5,804 bases of DNA, from NCBI GenBank assembly GCA_002347035.1, contig DEAM01000002.1:1-5804 (forward strand), given 5' to 3'. The stretch is from Gemmatimonadales bacterium UBA2982. Lineage in GTDB: Bacteria; Gemmatimonadota; Gemmatimonadetes; Longimicrobiales; Gaopeijiaceae. Made by a program: the position numbers and the translations under genes. The notes beneath the pieces are model-generated. The model was not told where the DNA came from and searched no databases. It worked only from the letters and a program-made list of their open reading frames with translations. Positions 5,601 through 5,804 of this stretch are shown here, piece by piece; position 1 is the first letter of the stretch, and the number at the start of each line of letters is the position of its first letter.

Positions 5601-5804
5601 GTCTATCGATTGCCTCTATAGAAGCCTTTTCTGGGGAATTGAATAACTCAGTGACAAGTGGCGGCACTGTGCCCCAATGTACGTCCCGTTCCAGACCTGA
5701 TTGATCCACTACTAAGGTTCCCCACATAGCATGAATAAGATAGCGGCCACGGGATGAGACGTACTTTGTGGAACACGGTCGCAGCCATATGGCTGGCAGT
5801 TGGT
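5584..5804 (-). CDS. Possible 3' end of a convergent gene (partial, runs off the window)
   Basis: The reverse strand has one frame open from the window edge for 72 codons to a TGA at 5586-5584, overlapping the SDR 3' end by 17 bp. The C-terminal part is protein-like (MWGTLVVDQSGLERDVHWG, then SPEKASIEAIDRLSRVL, which would form a helix). An in-frame ATG could start a 47-residue version, but the frame stays open upstream. Against it, third-position GC by my count is about 44%, below the other genes here, and 72 open codons can arise by chance in one of six frames. I recognise no family. It conflicts with the plus-strand start at 5754. Confidence 0.3.
   Translation of the reverse strand, partial: QLPAIWLRPCSTKYVSSRGRYLIHAMWGTLVVDQSGLERDVHWGTVPPLVTELFNSPEKASIEAIDRLSRVL
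5754..5804 (+). CDS. Possible gene start, 17 codons only (runs off the window)
   Basis: An ATG at 5754 opens a frame MRRTLWNTVAAIWLAVG to the window end: two arginines followed by a hydrophobic run, as in a signal peptide or first membrane helix. There is no good Shine-Dalgarno; only ACGGG precedes it. An 8-codon frame at 5731-5757 (MNKIAATG) ends in ATGA overlapping this start, which could couple translation. It is an alternative to the minus-strand reading of the same bases. Confidence 0.25.
   Translation, partial: MRRTLWNTVAAIWLAVG

Noticed and set aside
5593..5669. Intrinsic terminator after the SDR gene
   Set aside because: Only small stems are present (GACT/AGTC at the stop codon, CAGTG/CACTG at 5649-5669) and no T-tract follows, so I do not call a terminator.

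Overview
The window reads as Gram-negative chromosomal DNA with GC in the mid-to-upper fifties. It encodes a periplasmic PQQ-type quinoprotein, a Tat-type lipoprotein N-terminus, a PepSY-type inner-membrane protein and two further proteins with Sec-type N-termini. The taxon cannot be fixed from sequence alone. The style (many exported enzymes, secreted beta-sandwich proteins, leaders ending VAQ) would suit an uncultured marine or soil heterotroph such as Gemmatimonadota, Acidobacteriota or a proteobacterium, but that is inference. No tRNA, rRNA, CRISPR or mobile element was seen.

Layout. (1) Positions 1-170, minus strand: the first 56 codons of a twin-arginine-exported, probably lipidated protein whose body lies outside the window. 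(2) Positions 171-527: a divergent control region with a strong 27-bp dyad whose core matches the Fur box, a weaker second Fur-like site, and several shorter palindromes. (3) Positions 528-1949, plus: a six-helix PepSY-associated membrane protein with helix histidines like those of haem-containing ferric-siderophore reductases. (4) Positions 1983-3719, minus: a 578-residue soluble PQQ-dependent alcohol dehydrogenase, converging on the PepSY gene. (5) Positions 3801-4436, minus: a secreted 211-residue beta-sandwich (DUF1080/LamG-like) protein just upstream of the quinoprotein and probably co-transcribed with it. (6) Positions 4620-5600, plus: a short-chain dehydrogenase with an unusual N-terminal export or anchor segment, divergent from gene 5. 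(7) Positions 5601-5804: no firm gene. A minus-strand frame open to the window edge may be the 3' end of a converging gene, and a competing plus-strand start lies at 5754.

Function. The left half looks like an iron-responsive unit: a Fur-type site lies between the Tat lipoprotein and the PepSY reductase-like protein. The right half looks like a periplasmic oxidation unit: a quinoprotein whose active-site loop carries the Asp-Tyr-Asp pattern that in methanol/ethanol-type enzymes marks lanthanide dependence, a secreted beta-sandwich partner, and a divergent SDR. No cytochrome c partner, PQQ synthesis gene or TonB receptor is in the window. The most notable points are the Fur dyad, the DYD motif and the exported-looking SDR.
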